DNA of 64,000 nt from Ferrimonas pelagia (GTDB taxonomy: Bacteria > Pseudomonadota > Gammaproteobacteria > Enterobacterales > Shewanellaceae): contig NZ_BAABJZ010000107.1 in the NCBI RefSeq assembly GCF_039543565.1, positions 89,845 through 153,844 of the forward strand. Reading direction: 5' to 3'. Below the pieces are notes generated by a model, which was not told where the DNA came from, made no database searches, and saw only the letters and a list, made by a program, of their open reading frames with translations. Shown here piece after piece: positions 7,117 to 16,308 of the stretch. Positions within the stretch are counted from its first letter, which is position 1. Each line of letters opens with the position of its first letter. The position numbers were made by a program, and so were the translations under genes.

Positions 7117-9375
7117 ATGTCGAAGATCATCTACACCCACACGGACGAAGCTCCAGCACTGGCCACCCATTCACTGTTGCCTATCGTCAACGCGTTTACT
7201 ACCGCGGCGCAGATCCAAGTCGAGACACGGGATATCTCTCTGGCCGGGCGGATCATCGCGAACTTCCCTGAAGGGCTGACCGAAGCCCAGCGGATCGAGG
7301 ATGCCTTGGCCGAGTTGGGCGAATTGGCGAAGACGCCGGACGCCAACATCATTAAGCTGCCCAATATCTCCGCATCGATCCCCCAGTTGAATGCGGCCAT
7401 CGCCGAGTTACAGGCACACGGCTATGATTTGCCAAATTTCCCGGAAGAGCCGAGAAACGCGCAAGAGCAGGCAGTGAAAGCGCGTTACTCTAAGGTGTTG
7501 GGCTCAGCGGTAAACCCGGTCTTACGCGAAGGCAATTCTGATCGTCGCGTGGCACAAGCGGTAAAACAGTATGCGCAGGCAAATCCACACAGCATGGGCG
7601 CTTGGTCACGGGACTCCAAGTCTCACGTTGCCCATATGACGGATGGCGATTTTTACGGCAGTGAGCGATCCTATCTGTCCTCCGCCGTCGATGACGTCAA
7701 AATCGAGTTTGTGGCGGCGGATGGTACGGTCACGGAACTGAAAGCCTCAACGCCTTTGCAGGCCGGTGAGCTGATCGATGCGTCTTGCATGAGCAGTGCC
7801 GCGTTGAAAGCCTTTTTTGCCGAGCAGATCGCGGACGCGAAAGCGCAGGGGGTGCTGTTTTCCTTGCACCTGAAAGCCACCATGATGAAGGTCTCCGATC
7901 CCATCATGTTCGGCTACTGTGTTGAAACCTTTTTTGCCGATGTCTTCGCCAAGCACGGTGAGAGGTTTGCCGAGTTGGGCGTGGATCCGAGCAACGGCTT
8001 AGGCGATGTCTATGCCAAGATCGCGACACTGCCAGCGGCGCAAAAGGCCGAGATAGAAGCGGACTTGCAAGCGGCCTACGACAATGGCCCGGCACTGGCG
8101 ATGGTCAATTCTCACAAAGGGATCACCAACCTGCACGTGCCCAGCGATGTGATCATCGATGCCTCCATGCCGGCGATGATCCGCGCGTCCGGTCAGATGT
8201 GGAACTGGAACGATGAGCAACAGGACACCAAGGCGGTGATCCCCGATCGCTGCTATGCCGGTGTGTTCGACGAAACCATCAAGTTCTGCCAAGTGCATGG
8301 CGCGTTCGATCCGGTCACCATGGGTAACGTGTCTAACGTGGGGTTGATGGCGCAAAAAGCGCAGGAGTATGGCTCGCACGACAAGACCTTTAAGATCGCT
8401 GAGGCTGGTACCGTTCGCGTGGTCAATCAGGCGGGTGACGTGGTGATGTCGCATGCGGTTGCAGCGGGTGATATCTGGCGCATGTGCCAAACCAAGGATG
8501 CACCGATCAAGGATTGGGTCAAGCTGGCGGTTAATCGCGCCAAAGCCACCGGCAACCCTGCGATATTCTGGCTCGATGAGAGCCGTGCCCATGACGCGAA
8601 CCTGATCGCCAAGGTGGATCTGTACCTCAAAGATCACGATACCAATGGCATCATCATCAAGGTGCTATCGCCGGTCGAAGCGGTCCGCTATACCCTAGAT
8701 CGGGTGCATGCGGGTCAGGATACCATTTCTGTGACCGGTAACGTGTTGCGTGACTATCTGACCGATCTTTTCCCTATCTTAGAGCTGGGTACCTCGGCGA
8801 AGATGCTGTCGATCGTGCCGTTATTGGCCGGTGGCGGTCTGTTTGAGACCGGGGCAGGCGGATCGGCACCCAAGCACGTCGAGCAGTTCGTCAATGAAAA
8901 CCACTTGCGCTGGGATTCCTTAGGAGAGTTCTTGGCTATCGCGGTGTCGCTGGAGGATCTGGCCGCGAAGACGGGCAATCAGCAAGCTAAGGTGCTCGCC
9001 AGTGCGATGAACGTGGCCAACAGTAAATTCCTCGAGAACAATAAGTCGCCCTCTCGTAAGACCGGTGAGTTGGACAATCGGGGAAGCCATTTCTATCTGG
9101 CGATGTATTGGGCCCAGGTGCTGGCGGCGCAGACGGATGAGCCGCAGTTGCAGGCGTTGTTTGCCCCGTTGGCTGAAGCCTTGACCGAGAATGAAGCGGC
9201 GATCGTGGCCGAGCTGAACGCGGTACAAGGCCAGCCGGTAGAGATCGGTGGCTATTATCATGCCGATCCGGCCCTGATCAGCCAGGCGATGCGGCCAAGC
9301 GCTACATTTAATCATGTGCTTGAAGCCTTTCTCGCGTCGACGCTTGAGGTGATCCGGATCACTGAGTCTGCGTGA
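7117..9375 (+). CDS. Monomeric NADP-dependent isocitrate dehydrogenase
   Basis: This is the large single-chain isocitrate dehydrogenase (752 residues), which converts isocitrate to 2-oxoglutarate with NADP. It starts SKIIYTHTDEAPALATHS and contains the family blocks NSDRRVAQAVKQYAQANPH, HGAFDPVTMGNVSNVGLMAQ and ETGAGGSAPKHVEQFV. It shares no sequence relation with the dimeric icd product encoded next to it. The ATG at 7117 is chosen by homology; the nearest ribosome site (AAGGA, 7101-7105) is rather far. The in-frame opening back to 7027 lies in the promoter region. A perfect terminator follows. Confidence 0.95.
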   Translation: MSKIIYTHTDEAPALATHSLLPIVNAFTTAAQIQVETRDISLAGRIIANFPEGLTEAQRIEDALAELGELAKTPDANIIKLPNISASIPQLNAAIAELQAHGYDLPNFPEEPRNAQEQAVKARYSKVLGSAVNPVLREGNSDRRVAQAVKQYAQANPHSMGAWSRDSKSHVAHMTDGDFYGSERSYLSSAVDDVKIEFVAADGTVTELKASTPLQAGELIDASCMSSAALKAFFAEQIADAKAQGVLFSLHLKATMMKVSDPIMFGYCVETFFADVFAKHGERFAELGVDPSNGLGDVYAKIATLPAAQKAEIEADLQAAYDNGPALAMVNSHKGITNLHVPSDVIIDASMPAMIRASGQMWNWNDEQQDTKAVIPDRCYAGVFDETIKFCQVHGAFDPVTMGNVSNVGLMAQKAQEYGSHDKTFKIAEAGTVRVVNQAGDVVMSHAVAAGDIWRMCQTKDAPIKDWVKLAVNRAKATGNPAIFWLDESRAHDANLIAKVDLYLKDHDTNGIIIKVLSPVEAVRYTLDRVHAGQDTISVTGNVLRDYLTDLFPILELGTSAKMLSIVPLLAGGGLFETGAGGSAPKHVEQFVNENHLRWDSLGEFLAIAVSLEDLAAKTGNQQAKVLASAMNVANSKFLENNKSPSRKTGELDNRGSHFYLAMYWAQVLAAQTDEPQLQALFAPLAEALTENEAAIVAELNAVQGQPVEIGGYYHADPALISQAMRPSATFNHVLEAFLASTLEVIRITESA

Positions 9376-9400
9376 TCCCACTCTTGAGATAGGATGAAGA

Positions 9401-9427
9401 AACCGCTGACTAGTCAGCGGTTTTTTG
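9401..9427 (+). terminator. Rho-independent terminator of the monomeric idh gene
   Basis: AACCGCTGAC pairs perfectly with GTCAGCGGTT over a 2-base TA loop, followed by a T run. It begins 26 bases after the stop and separates this gene from icd. Confidence 0.93.
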
Positions 9428-9520
9428 TCGCTAGCGAGGAGATTAAAAGCTAGGTACTCTAAAGGAGTCTCAGTGTGAGATAAGGATCCGAACGCGCGAT
9501 CAGGACACAAGGAGTGCTCA

Positions 9521-10774
9521 ATGGAATCAAAGATCCAACGGCCCACTGAAGGGCAAGTCATCGCTGTCTCTGAAAACGGCAGCTTGCAAGTCCCCAACCA
9601 TCCCATCATCCCCTATATCGAAGGCGACGGCATCGGTATTGATGTGACTCCGCCCATGCGCAAGGTGCTCGACGCGGCGATTGAGAAGGCCTATGGCGGT
9701 GCGCGTCAGTTGCAGTGGATGGAGATCTACTGTGGTGAGAAGTCAACTCAGATCTATGGCGCGGACACCTGGTTGCCGCAAGAAACCCTTGATGCCGTGA
9801 AGGAATATAAAGTGGCGATCAAAGGGCCGCTGACCACGCCAGTGGGTGGCGGGATCCGTTCGCTGAACGTTGCGTTGCGTCAGGAACTCGATCTTTATGT
9901 GTGCTTGCGACCGGTGAGGTATTACCAAGGCACTCCGAGCCCGTTGAAGCAACCCGAGTTAACGGACATGGTGATCTTCCGGGAAAACAGCGAGGACATC
10001 TATGCTGGCGTTGAGTGGCAAGCGGGCACGGCAGAAGCGGATAAGGTGATCCGGTTTCTGACCGAGCAGATGGGCGCCACCAAGATCCGGTTTGAACAGG
10101 ACTGCGGGATCGGCATCAAACCCATCTCCAAGCAAGGTACCGAACGTTTGGTGCGGGCGGCGCTGCAATACACTATCGATAACGATCGTGACTCGCTGAC
10201 CTTGGTGCACAAGGGCAATATCATGAAGTTCACCGAAGGCGCGTTTAAGGACTTCGGTTATGCCTTGGCACAGTGTGAGTTTGGGGCAGAGCCGATCGAC
10301 GGTGGCCCTTGGTGCGAGATGACCAACCCCAAAACCGGGAAGAAGATCGTGATCAAAGATGTGATCGCCGATGCATTCCTACAGCAGATCCTGTTGCGCC
10401 CGGCTGAGTATGACGTGATCGCCACCATGAACCTTAACGGGGACTACATCTCGGATGCGCTTGCCGCACAAGTCGGCGGGATCGGTATTGCGCCAGGGGC
10501 CAACATTGGCGATGGGGTTGCGCTGTTTGAGGCTACGCACGGCACCGCACCGAAATACGCCGGTCAGGACAAAGTGAATCCAGGTTCATTGATCTTGTCC
10601 GGCGAGATGATGCTGCGCCATCTAGGCTGGTTGGAAGCGGCCGATCTGATCGTGCAGGGCATGGAGTCGGCGATCGCAGCAAAAACGGTGACCTATGACT
10701 TCGAGCGCTTAATGGAGGGGGCGACGTTGTTGAGTTGCTCTGAGTTTGCCGACGCCATTATTGAGCATATGTGA
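9521..10774 (+). CDS. icd: Isocitrate dehydrogenase [NADP], dimeric E. coli type
   Basis: A 417-residue protein nearly colinear with E. coli Icd, the TCA-cycle enzyme. The serine regulated by AceK phosphorylation is present in GGGIRSLNVALRQ. The isocitrate/Mg site and NADP site segments NLNGDYISDALAAQVGGIG and HGTAPKYAGQD are intact. It has its own promoter region (an AAGGAG-like site, ACAAGGAG, precedes the ATG) after the upstream terminator, so it is separately transcribed from the unrelated monomeric idh just before it. A second symmetrical terminator follows. Confidence 0.97.
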   Translation: MESKIQRPTEGQVIAVSENGSLQVPNHPIIPYIEGDGIGIDVTPPMRKVLDAAIEKAYGGARQLQWMEIYCGEKSTQIYGADTWLPQETLDAVKEYKVAIKGPLTTPVGGGIRSLNVALRQELDLYVCLRPVRYYQGTPSPLKQPELTDMVIFRENSEDIYAGVEWQAGTAEADKVIRFLTEQMGATKIRFEQDCGIGIKPISKQGTERLVRAALQYTIDNDRDSLTLVHKGNIMKFTEGAFKDFGYALAQCEFGAEPIDGGPWCEMTNPKTGKKIVIKDVIADAFLQQILLRPAEYDVIATMNLNGDYISDALAAQVGGIGIAPGANIGDGVALFEATHGTAPKYAGQDKVNPGSLILSGEMMLRHLGWLEAADLIVQGMESAIAAKTVTYDFERLMEGATLLSCSEFADAIIEHM

Positions 10775-10849
10775 TGGCTAGAGTCGACGGCGATCCACAG
10801 CGGGGTTCGTCGGCTTGGCATGATGTAAAGATTGTGTGATCGAGCAAAT

Positions 10850-10877
10850 AAAAAAGCAGACCAAGTGGTCTGCTTTT
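10850..10877. terminator. Bidirectional terminator between icd and cspD
   Basis: AAAAAAGCAGACC pairs with GGTCTGCTTTTTT over a 4-base AAGT loop, with A and T runs on both flanks, so it can stop both icd (rightward) and cspD (leftward). Confidence 0.93.
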
Positions 10878-10893
10878 TTCTGGTCGATCGAAG

Positions 10894-11103
10894 CTACTTG
10901 TTCGCCGGTTGAATGTTGGATGCGTGCATGCCTTTCGGGCCTTTTTCCATACTAAACTGGACTTCCTGGCCTGCCTTTAGCGTCCGATACCCATCCATAT
11001 CAATGGTTGAATAGTGCGCGAAGACATCTTCGCCACCCCCCTCAGGGCAGATGAATCCAAAACCTTTCGCATTATTAAACCACTTTACCGTTCCTTGAGC
11101 CAT
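10894..11103 (-). CDS. cspD: Cold-shock-domain protein, CspD-like
   Basis: A 69-residue single cold-shock domain. It has the RNP1 motif KGFGFI and an RNP2-like VFAHYS, which bind single-stranded nucleic acid. The name CspD rests on position, divergent from clpS as in E. coli, where CspD inhibits replication in stationary phase; sequence alone would only say cold-shock protein. The ATG at 11103 follows AAGGAAG. The open frame extends 39 codons further upstream but those lack cold-shock homology and overlap the promoter. Confidence 0.88.
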   Translation of the reverse strand: MAQGTVKWFNNAKGFGFICPEGGGEDVFAHYSTIDMDGYRTLKAGQEVQFSMEKGPKGMHASNIQPANK

Positions 11104-11302
11104 AACTCGACTTCCTTCTACTGAGTCCTTCCCATGTATCTTGTAATCGTTCCCTCGAGCCCCTATAACGTCAGATGAGAGGGAGGAAACGTGCAGCGTT
11201 CTTGCGCTGTACATTACCAATTAACAAAAGGATAACGCGGTAGTCAAGATTTAATTGCAACCGAGTTCAATCCATTACTTAGAGAGTGGCTAAGCTTTTG
11301 CT

Positions 11303-11617
11303 ATGAGCAAGCAATTTGAAACGGAACAGGTCGTTGAGCGTGAGCAGCTAGAGCAGAAGGTCGAACCGCCGCGCCTGTATAAGGTGATCCTGAACAACGA
11401 CGACTACACACCGATGGAGTTTGTCGTGGAAGTTTTAACCCGTTTTTTCAATTTAGATGAAGAAAAAGCGACAGAAGTGATGCTGACAGTCCATTATAAA
11501 GGGAAAGGTGTGTGTGGCGTATTCACGCTGGACATTGCTGAAACCAAAGCGGCTCAGGTAAACCGGTATGCCCGTGAAAATCAGCACCCGTTGCTGTGCT
11601 CCACTGAGCAGGCCTGA
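11303..11617 (+). CDS. clpS: ClpAP adaptor protein ClpS
   Basis: ClpS delivers N-degron substrates to ClpAP. The 104-residue protein has the usual flexible N-terminal tail followed by the core YKVILNNDDYTPMEFVVEVL, whose NDD-TPMEFV residues form the pocket for the destabilising N-terminal residue, and ends CSTEQA. It starts 29 bases before clpA and is divergent from cspD. The window also encodes both transferases (aat, bpt) that create ClpS substrates. Confidence 0.97.
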   Translation: MSKQFETEQVVEREQLEQKVEPPRLYKVILNNDDYTPMEFVVEVLTRFFNLDEEKATEVMLTVHYKGKGVCGVFTLDIAETKAAQVNRYARENQHPLLCSTEQA

Positions 11618-11645
11618 TTGACGACTGTGGGGGAGAGGTAGCTAT

Positions 11646-13931
11646 ATGCTGAACAAAGACCTTGAAGTAACGCTGAATAATGCTTTTCAACAGGCAAGGC
11701 GTAACCGCCATGAATTTATGACGGTAGAGCATTTGCTACTGGCCCTGTTAGAGAACCCTTCTGCCAAAGAAGCACTGTTAGCGTGTGGCGCACGATTGGA
11801 ATCCCTGCGCAATGAGGTCGAGGTCTTCATAGAGCAGACCACACCGCTTATCCCTGAAGATGATGGTGATCGCGAGACGCAACCGACGCTGGGCTTTCAA
11901 CGGGTCCTGCAGCGAGCGGTGTTCCACGTTCAGAGCAGCGGTCGCAATGAAGTGTCGGGTGCCAATGTTTTGGTGGCGATTTTTTCTGAGCAGGAGTCTC
12001 AGGCGGTGTATCTGCTGCGTAAGTCCGATGTGACTCGGCTGGATGTGGTGAACTTTATTGCGCATGGTGTGGTTAAGCGAGATCAGAGTGAGCCGGATGT
12101 TGGCAGTGACGCCGAGTCCAATGACAGCCCTGGATTGGCGGTCGAGAAAGAGGATGAAGGCGGCAGTGATAAGCTGGAAAACTTTGCCAGCAACCTTAAC
12201 AAGCAAGCCGCGGCGGGCCAGATCGATCCCTTGATCGGGCGCCAGCAGGAGGTTGAGCGAACCATCCAGGTCCTTTGTCGTCGACGCAAGAACAACCCTT
12301 TGCTGGTGGGCGAAGCCGGCGTGGGGAAAACCGCGATAGCCGAGGGGCTGGCGTACCGGATCACCCAGGACGATGTGCCAGATGTGATGGCAGACTGCAC
12401 CATCTATAGCTTGGATATGGGTGCGCTCTTGGCGGGCACCAAATACCGAGGTGATTTTGAAAAGCGTTTCAAGTCGGTGCTGCGCCAGTTGCAGAAAGAT
12501 CCCAACGCCATTTTGTTTATTGATGAGATCCATACCATCATCGGTGCAGGTGCGGCATCTGGCGGTATGATGGATGCCTCAAATCTGCTCAAGCCTCTCC
12601 TGTCCAGTGGTAAGTTGCGCTGCGTTGGCTCGACCACATATCAGGAGTATCAGGGGATCTTTGAAAAAGACCGGGCACTGGCACGTCGATTCCAAAAGAT
12701 CGATGTGGTTGAGCCAAGCGTCGCCGAAACCACCCAGATCCTAATGGGGCTGAAGAGCCGCTACGAAGAGCACCATCAGGTGCGTTATACCCAATCGGCA
12801 TTGAGTGCTGCATCGACCCTATCGGATAAGCACATCAATGAGCGTCAGTTGCCTGATAAGGCCATTGACGTCATCGATGAAGCGGGTGCGCGAATGGCGA
12901 TGATGCCCACCTCAAAGCGTAAGAAGACCATCTCCGTTGCCGATATCGAGGAGATCGTCGCTAAGATCGCCCGGATCCCGGCGAAATCGGTATCCGCGAC
13001 CGATAAAGAGGTGCTGGAAAACCTGGATCGCAATCTTAAGATGGTGGTGTTTGGGCAAGATCCGGCCATTGATGCACTGACGGCTGCGATCCGCCTGGCT
13101 CGCAGTGGCCTGGGTACCGAAGGCAAGCCGGTCGGCAATTTCCTGTTTGCGGGGCCGACCGGGGTTGGCAAGACCGAAGTCACGCAACAGCTAGCACGGC
13201 AAATGGGCGTCGAGTTGATCCGCTTTGATATGTCTGAGTATATGGAGCGCCATAGTGTTAGCCGCTTGGTTGGCGCGCCTCCGGGTTACGTCGGTTACGA
13301 TCAAGGTGGTTTGCTGACCGATGCTGTGCTCAAGCATCCGCATTCTGTGGTGTTGATGGATGAGATCGAGAAGGCCCACCCGGATGTCTATAACTTGCTG
13401 TTGCAAGTGATGGATCACGGTACCTTAACCGACAACAATGGTCGTAAAGCGGATTTTCGCAATGTCATTCTAGTGATGACGACCAATGCCGGGGTACAGG
13501 AAACCATTCGGAAGTCGATCGGCTTCAAGCAGCAAGATCATAGCCATGATGCGATGAGTGAGATCAACCGGGTGTTTACGCCTGAATTCCGTAACCGGTT
13601 GGATGGCATTGTCTGGTTTAATCATCTGGATATGCAGGTGATCGCCAAGGTGGTTGATAAGTTCCTGGTCGAGCTACAAGCCCAACTGGACTCTCGCAGT
13701 GTGCACCTTGAGGTGACGGCCGAGGCAAGGGTTTGGTTGGCTGAGAAGGGCTATGATCGCAATATGGGCGCGCGTCCGATGGCGCGTGTGGTGCAGGAGC
13801 AGATCAAGAAGCCGATGGCGAACGAGATCTTGTTTGGTCAACTGCAGAAGGGCGGTACCGCTGTCATCGATATCAAAGACGGCGAGTTGACGTTTGATTA
13901 TCGCAGTGACAAGACCCCGGTTACGAGCTAA
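11646..13931 (+). CDS. clpA: ATP-dependent Clp protease ATP-binding subunit ClpA
   Basis: The unfoldase partner of ClpP, 761 residues (normal length). An N-terminal double Clp-N repeat binds ClpS (residues ~1-145). AAA module 1 has Walker A GEAGVGKTAIAEGL and Walker B ILFIDEIHT. AAA module 2 has GPTGVGKTEVTQQL and VVLMDEIEKAHPD. An acidic linker of about 25 residues separates the N domain from module 1. It is co-transcribed with clpS, with a GGGAGAGG-type ribosome site, and ended by a strong bidirectional hairpin. Confidence 0.97.
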   Translation: MLNKDLEVTLNNAFQQARRNRHEFMTVEHLLLALLENPSAKEALLACGARLESLRNEVEVFIEQTTPLIPEDDGDRETQPTLGFQRVLQRAVFHVQSSGRNEVSGANVLVAIFSEQESQAVYLLRKSDVTRLDVVNFIAHGVVKRDQSEPDVGSDAESNDSPGLAVEKEDEGGSDKLENFASNLNKQAAAGQIDPLIGRQQEVERTIQVLCRRRKNNPLLVGEAGVGKTAIAEGLAYRITQDDVPDVMADCTIYSLDMGALLAGTKYRGDFEKRFKSVLRQLQKDPNAILFIDEIHTIIGAGAASGGMMDASNLLKPLLSSGKLRCVGSTTYQEYQGIFEKDRALARRFQKIDVVEPSVAETTQILMGLKSRYEEHHQVRYTQSALSAASTLSDKHINERQLPDKAIDVIDEAGARMAMMPTSKRKKTISVADIEEIVAKIARIPAKSVSATDKEVLENLDRNLKMVVFGQDPAIDALTAAIRLARSGLGTEGKPVGNFLFAGPTGVGKTEVTQQLARQMGVELIRFDMSEYMERHSVSRLVGAPPGYVGYDQGGLLTDAVLKHPHSVVLMDEIEKAHPDVYNLLLQVMDHGTLTDNNGRKADFRNVILVMTTNAGVQETIRKSIGFKQQDHSHDAMSEINRVFTPEFRNRLDGIVWFNHLDMQVIAKVVDKFLVELQAQLDSRSVHLEVTAEARVWLAEKGYDRNMGARPMARVVQEQIKKPMANEILFGQLQKGGTAVIDIKDGELTFDYRSDKTPVTS

Positions 13932-13988
13932 AGGGGAGAGGGTGAGCCGTTGTGATGGCGGCTCACGCTTGGCCTTGTGCCAGAGACA

Positions 13989-14019
13989 CAAAAAAACCCG
14001 GCAGAAGCCGGGTTTTTTT
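13989..14019. terminator. Bidirectional terminator between clpA and infA
   Basis: AAAAAACCCGGC pairs with GCCGGGTTTTTT over an AGAA loop. A and T runs flank both sides of the stem, so it serves the convergent clpA and infA transcripts. Confidence 0.93.
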
Positions 14020-14036
14020 GTGTGGGACGACCGAAA

Positions 14037-14255
14037 TTAGCGGGCGCGGAACACAATACGACCTTTAGTCAGATCGTATGGAGTCAGCGCAACGGTCACT
14101 TGGTCACCGGTCAGAATACGGATGTAGTGTTTACGCATCTTACCGGAAATGTGGGCGGTAACCACATGTCCGTTTTCCAGTTCCACTCGGAACATGGTGT
14201 TAGGCAGAGTCTCAAGGACGGTGCCTTGCATCTCGATACTGTCTTCTTTTGCCAT
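14037..14255 (-). CDS. infA: Translation initiation factor IF-1
   Basis: A 72-residue S1-fold protein that binds the 30S A site. It is nearly identical to enterobacterial IF-1 (AKEDSIEMQGTVLETLPN at the start, KGRIVFRAR at the end). The ATG at 14255 is the universal IF-1 start; the open frame extends 15 codons upstream without homology. It is the expected neighbour of clpA and of the bpt/aat pair. Confidence 0.98.
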   Translation of the reverse strand: MAKEDSIEMQGTVLETLPNTMFRVELENGHVVTAHISGKMRKHYIRILTGDQVTVALTPYDLTKGRIVFRAR

Positions 14256-14328
14256 CGAGCAAATCATCCCATTATGTAATAAAAAAATCGCGCGTATCAT
14301 GCCCCAAAAGCGCTGCGCTGTAAAGCAT

Positions 14329-15030
14329 TCAACGCGGGCAGGGCACCCAGCCTTGCTCGCTAAATTGTTCTGCTGGTTGAAAATGCCGCTTATAGGCCAT
14401 CTTAGGGCACTGGTCTATTTGGTATCCCAAGTATAGGTGCTGACGATTTAATTGTTGGGCCAATGCAATTTGCGCCAACACGGCCCGTGTTCCCAGTGAT
14501 CGCGCAGCCAGATCGGGGTGGAAAAAGGTGTAAGTGGCGGAAAGGGAGTCGCTCAAGAGATCTGTAACGGCGACCAGCACCAATTCGTCGTCGAGCCAGG
14601 CCTCTAGAAACAGGATCTCCAACCAGGGGCAGAGCAGGAACCGATCGAATTGCTCGTCTGAGGGCGGGAACATACTGCCCTCACGATGACGCTCGCTGAT
14701 GTAGTGGTGGTAAAGTGTGCGGTGATAGCTCTGTGGTCGCAGGGTCGCCCGCCATTGCAGATCTTGGTTCTTATTGATGATCCGTCTTTGCGACGCTGAG
14801 GCTTTAAATCGACCGACCGGCACACGCAGTGGCACACAGGCATCGCACTGTTGGCAGTGCGGGCGGTAGATCTGATCGCCAGAGCGGCGAAAACCCAGCG
14901 CCAACAGTTGGCCAAATTGGTTGACGTCGACGGGATCGCAATTGACCAGCAGTTGCTCTTGTTGATCGGGTAGGTAGCTGCAGGGGAATGTAGCGCTGAT
15001 CCCCAATTTGAGATGACGAATGTCAGACAT
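14329..15030 (-). CDS. bpt: Aspartate/glutamate leucyl-tRNA-protein transferase
   Basis: Bpt (ATE-family) adds leucine from Leu-tRNA to proteins starting with Asp or Glu, making them ClpS/ClpAP substrates. The 233-residue protein has the N-terminal CxxC pair CQQCDACVPLRVP, typical of ATE1-like transferases, and the C-terminal GYQIDQCPKMAYKRHFQP block of the GNAT-like fold. The ATG at 15030 overlaps the end of aat by 8 bases, so the two are translationally coupled. Whether leucine or arginine is transferred cannot be read directly; the bacterial homologues with this neighbourhood use leucine. Confidence 0.93.
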   Translation of the reverse strand: MSDIRHLKLGISATFPCSYLPDQQEQLLVNCDPVDVNQFGQLLALGFRRSGDQIYRPHCQQCDACVPLRVPVGRFKASASQRRIINKNQDLQWRATLRPQSYHRTLYHHYISERHREGSMFPPSDEQFDRFLLCPWLEILFLEAWLDDELVLVAVTDLLSDSLSATYTFFHPDLAARSLGTRAVLAQIALAQQLNRQHLYLGYQIDQCPKMAYKRHFQPAEQFSEQGWVPCPR

Positions 15031-15733
15031 CAAATCGTCCCTCGGTTTGCCAATGGGCCCAATCAACGCGTTTATCTCTCAGTTCGGCGAGTTGATGGAG
15101 AAAGGTGTCGCGGCTGATACTTTTGGCACCGAGGGACAGCAGGTGAGGGTTGATGATCTGCGCGTCGATCATCTCGACACCCAGTCGTTGGCACTCAATG
15201 GCCAGCGCCCAAAACGCGGCCTTAGAGGCGTCCGTGCGGATGTGGAACATGGACTCACCACAAAATACCCCGCCGACAGAGACACCATACAGGCCGCCTA
15301 TCAGGGTGTTTTGCTCCCACACCTCGATGGAGTGTGCCAAGTTGAGTCGGTGTAGGTTGAGGTAGGCCTGGCGCATTGGTGGGCAGATCCAGGTGCTGTT
15401 GTCGCTTGCTCTGGGCCCGGCACAGTGGGCAATGACCTGTTCAAATGCCTGGTTGACCGTGTAGTGCCAGCCTAGGCGGCGGGCACGCTTGCGGGTCGAG
15501 CGTGACGGGGTGATCCCATCCGGGGCAAATACCGCTCGCGGATCGGGACTCCACCAAAGGATAGGATCGCCGTCGTTAAACCAAGGGAAGATCCCATGGC
15601 GGTAGGCTTGCAATAAACGCGAGGGGGAAAGATCCCCGCCAATCGCCAACAAACCATTGGGCTCCTCCAGCGCTTGGCCGGGGGAGGGGAATGCAGCGTC
15701 TTGGTGATCTAGGTACTGTACGGCGTTGAGCAT
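15023..15733 (-). CDS. aat: Leucyl/phenylalanyl-tRNA-protein transferase
   Basis: Aat adds Leu or Phe to proteins beginning with Lys or Arg, marking them for ClpS/ClpAP. The 236-residue product has the family blocks GLLAIGGDLSPSRLLQAYRHGIFPW, DPILWWSPDPRAV and GGLYGVSVGGVFCGESMF, the last carrying the hydrophobic aminoacyl pocket. It is coupled to bpt by overlap. Together with clpS and clpA this window holds the whole bacterial Leu/N-degron pathway apart from clpP. Confidence 0.96.
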   Translation of the reverse strand: MLNAVQYLDHQDAAFPSPGQALEEPNGLLAIGGDLSPSRLLQAYRHGIFPWFNDGDPILWWSPDPRAVFAPDGITPSRSTRKRARRLGWHYTVNQAFEQVIAHCAGPRASDNSTWICPPMRQAYLNLHRLNLAHSIEVWEQNTLIGGLYGVSVGGVFCGESMFHIRTDASKAAFWALAIECQRLGVEMIDAQIINPHLLSLGAKSISRDTFLHQLAELRDKRVDWAHWQTEGRFDV

Positions 15734-15797
15734 GGTACTCTAACAATTCAAGTAACGAACCGATCCGTGATTGGATCATTAACCCTGAGAGGATGAC

Positions 15798-16268
15798 ATG
15801 GCGATGAAACCTTTGTCGATACTCTTGCTGGCCATGATGTTATGTGGGCCTGCTGTCGCTAAGTATAACCGCAATCAGGCGGTCCCTGTGGAGCAGGTGG
15901 TCTACGCAGATGTCGAGTCCGTGCGTGAGATCACCCGAGAAGAGTTGGTTGAGGATAGAAACCGGGGTTGGAAGGTGTTTGGCGGTGCCGTGCTCGGTGG
16001 TGTGATAGGGCATCAGTTTGGCAGTGGCTCGGGTCAGGATGTGGCGACCGTGCTGGGGACGTTGGCCGGGGCGGGGATCGCCAATAACCGTTCCCCCGCC
16101 TATCGAACTCAGTCTTATCAGTTGATTGAGATGATGGTGATGTCGGAGCAGGGCGAGCGGGTGATGGTGGTGCAGGACTTTGACCCGGGCATGCGATTTC
16201 GTGCCGGTGATAAGGTTCGCCTTGTTTATCTCCAAGGTGGGCAGGTGCGAGTCGATAAGGCCTATTGA
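15798..16268 (+). CDS. Exported glycine-zipper 2TM-domain protein
   Basis: A 156-residue protein of unknown role. Residues 1-22 form a clear Sec signal peptide ending CGPAVA. In the middle, FGGAVLGGVIGHQFGSGSG and LGTLAGAGIANN form the paired glycine-zipper helices seen in the SlyB/YcfJ-like family of outer-membrane-associated proteins. The C-terminal third (GMRFRAGDKVRLVYLQGGQVRVDKAY) looks like a small beta domain. A GAGAGGAT ribosome site precedes the ATG at 15798; a second ATG two codons later is possible. It is divergent from aat and convergent with cydC. Confidence 0.8.
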   Translation: MAMKPLSILLLAMMLCGPAVAKYNRNQAVPVEQVVYADVESVREITREELVEDRNRGWKVFGGAVLGGVIGHQFGSGSGQDVATVLGTLAGAGIANNRSPAYRTQSYQLIEMMVMSEQGERVMVVQDFDPGMRFRAGDKVRLVYLQGGQVRVDKAY

Positions 16269-16308
16269 GTGATGGACGGAGTGGCCAGCTAGCCACTCCG
16301 TCGTGGAT

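Noticed and set aside
11104..11220. N-terminal extension of the cold-shock protein
   Set aside because: The frame is open for 39 codons but has no cold-shock homology; the internal ATG at 11103 has a strong ribosome site and gives the usual length.
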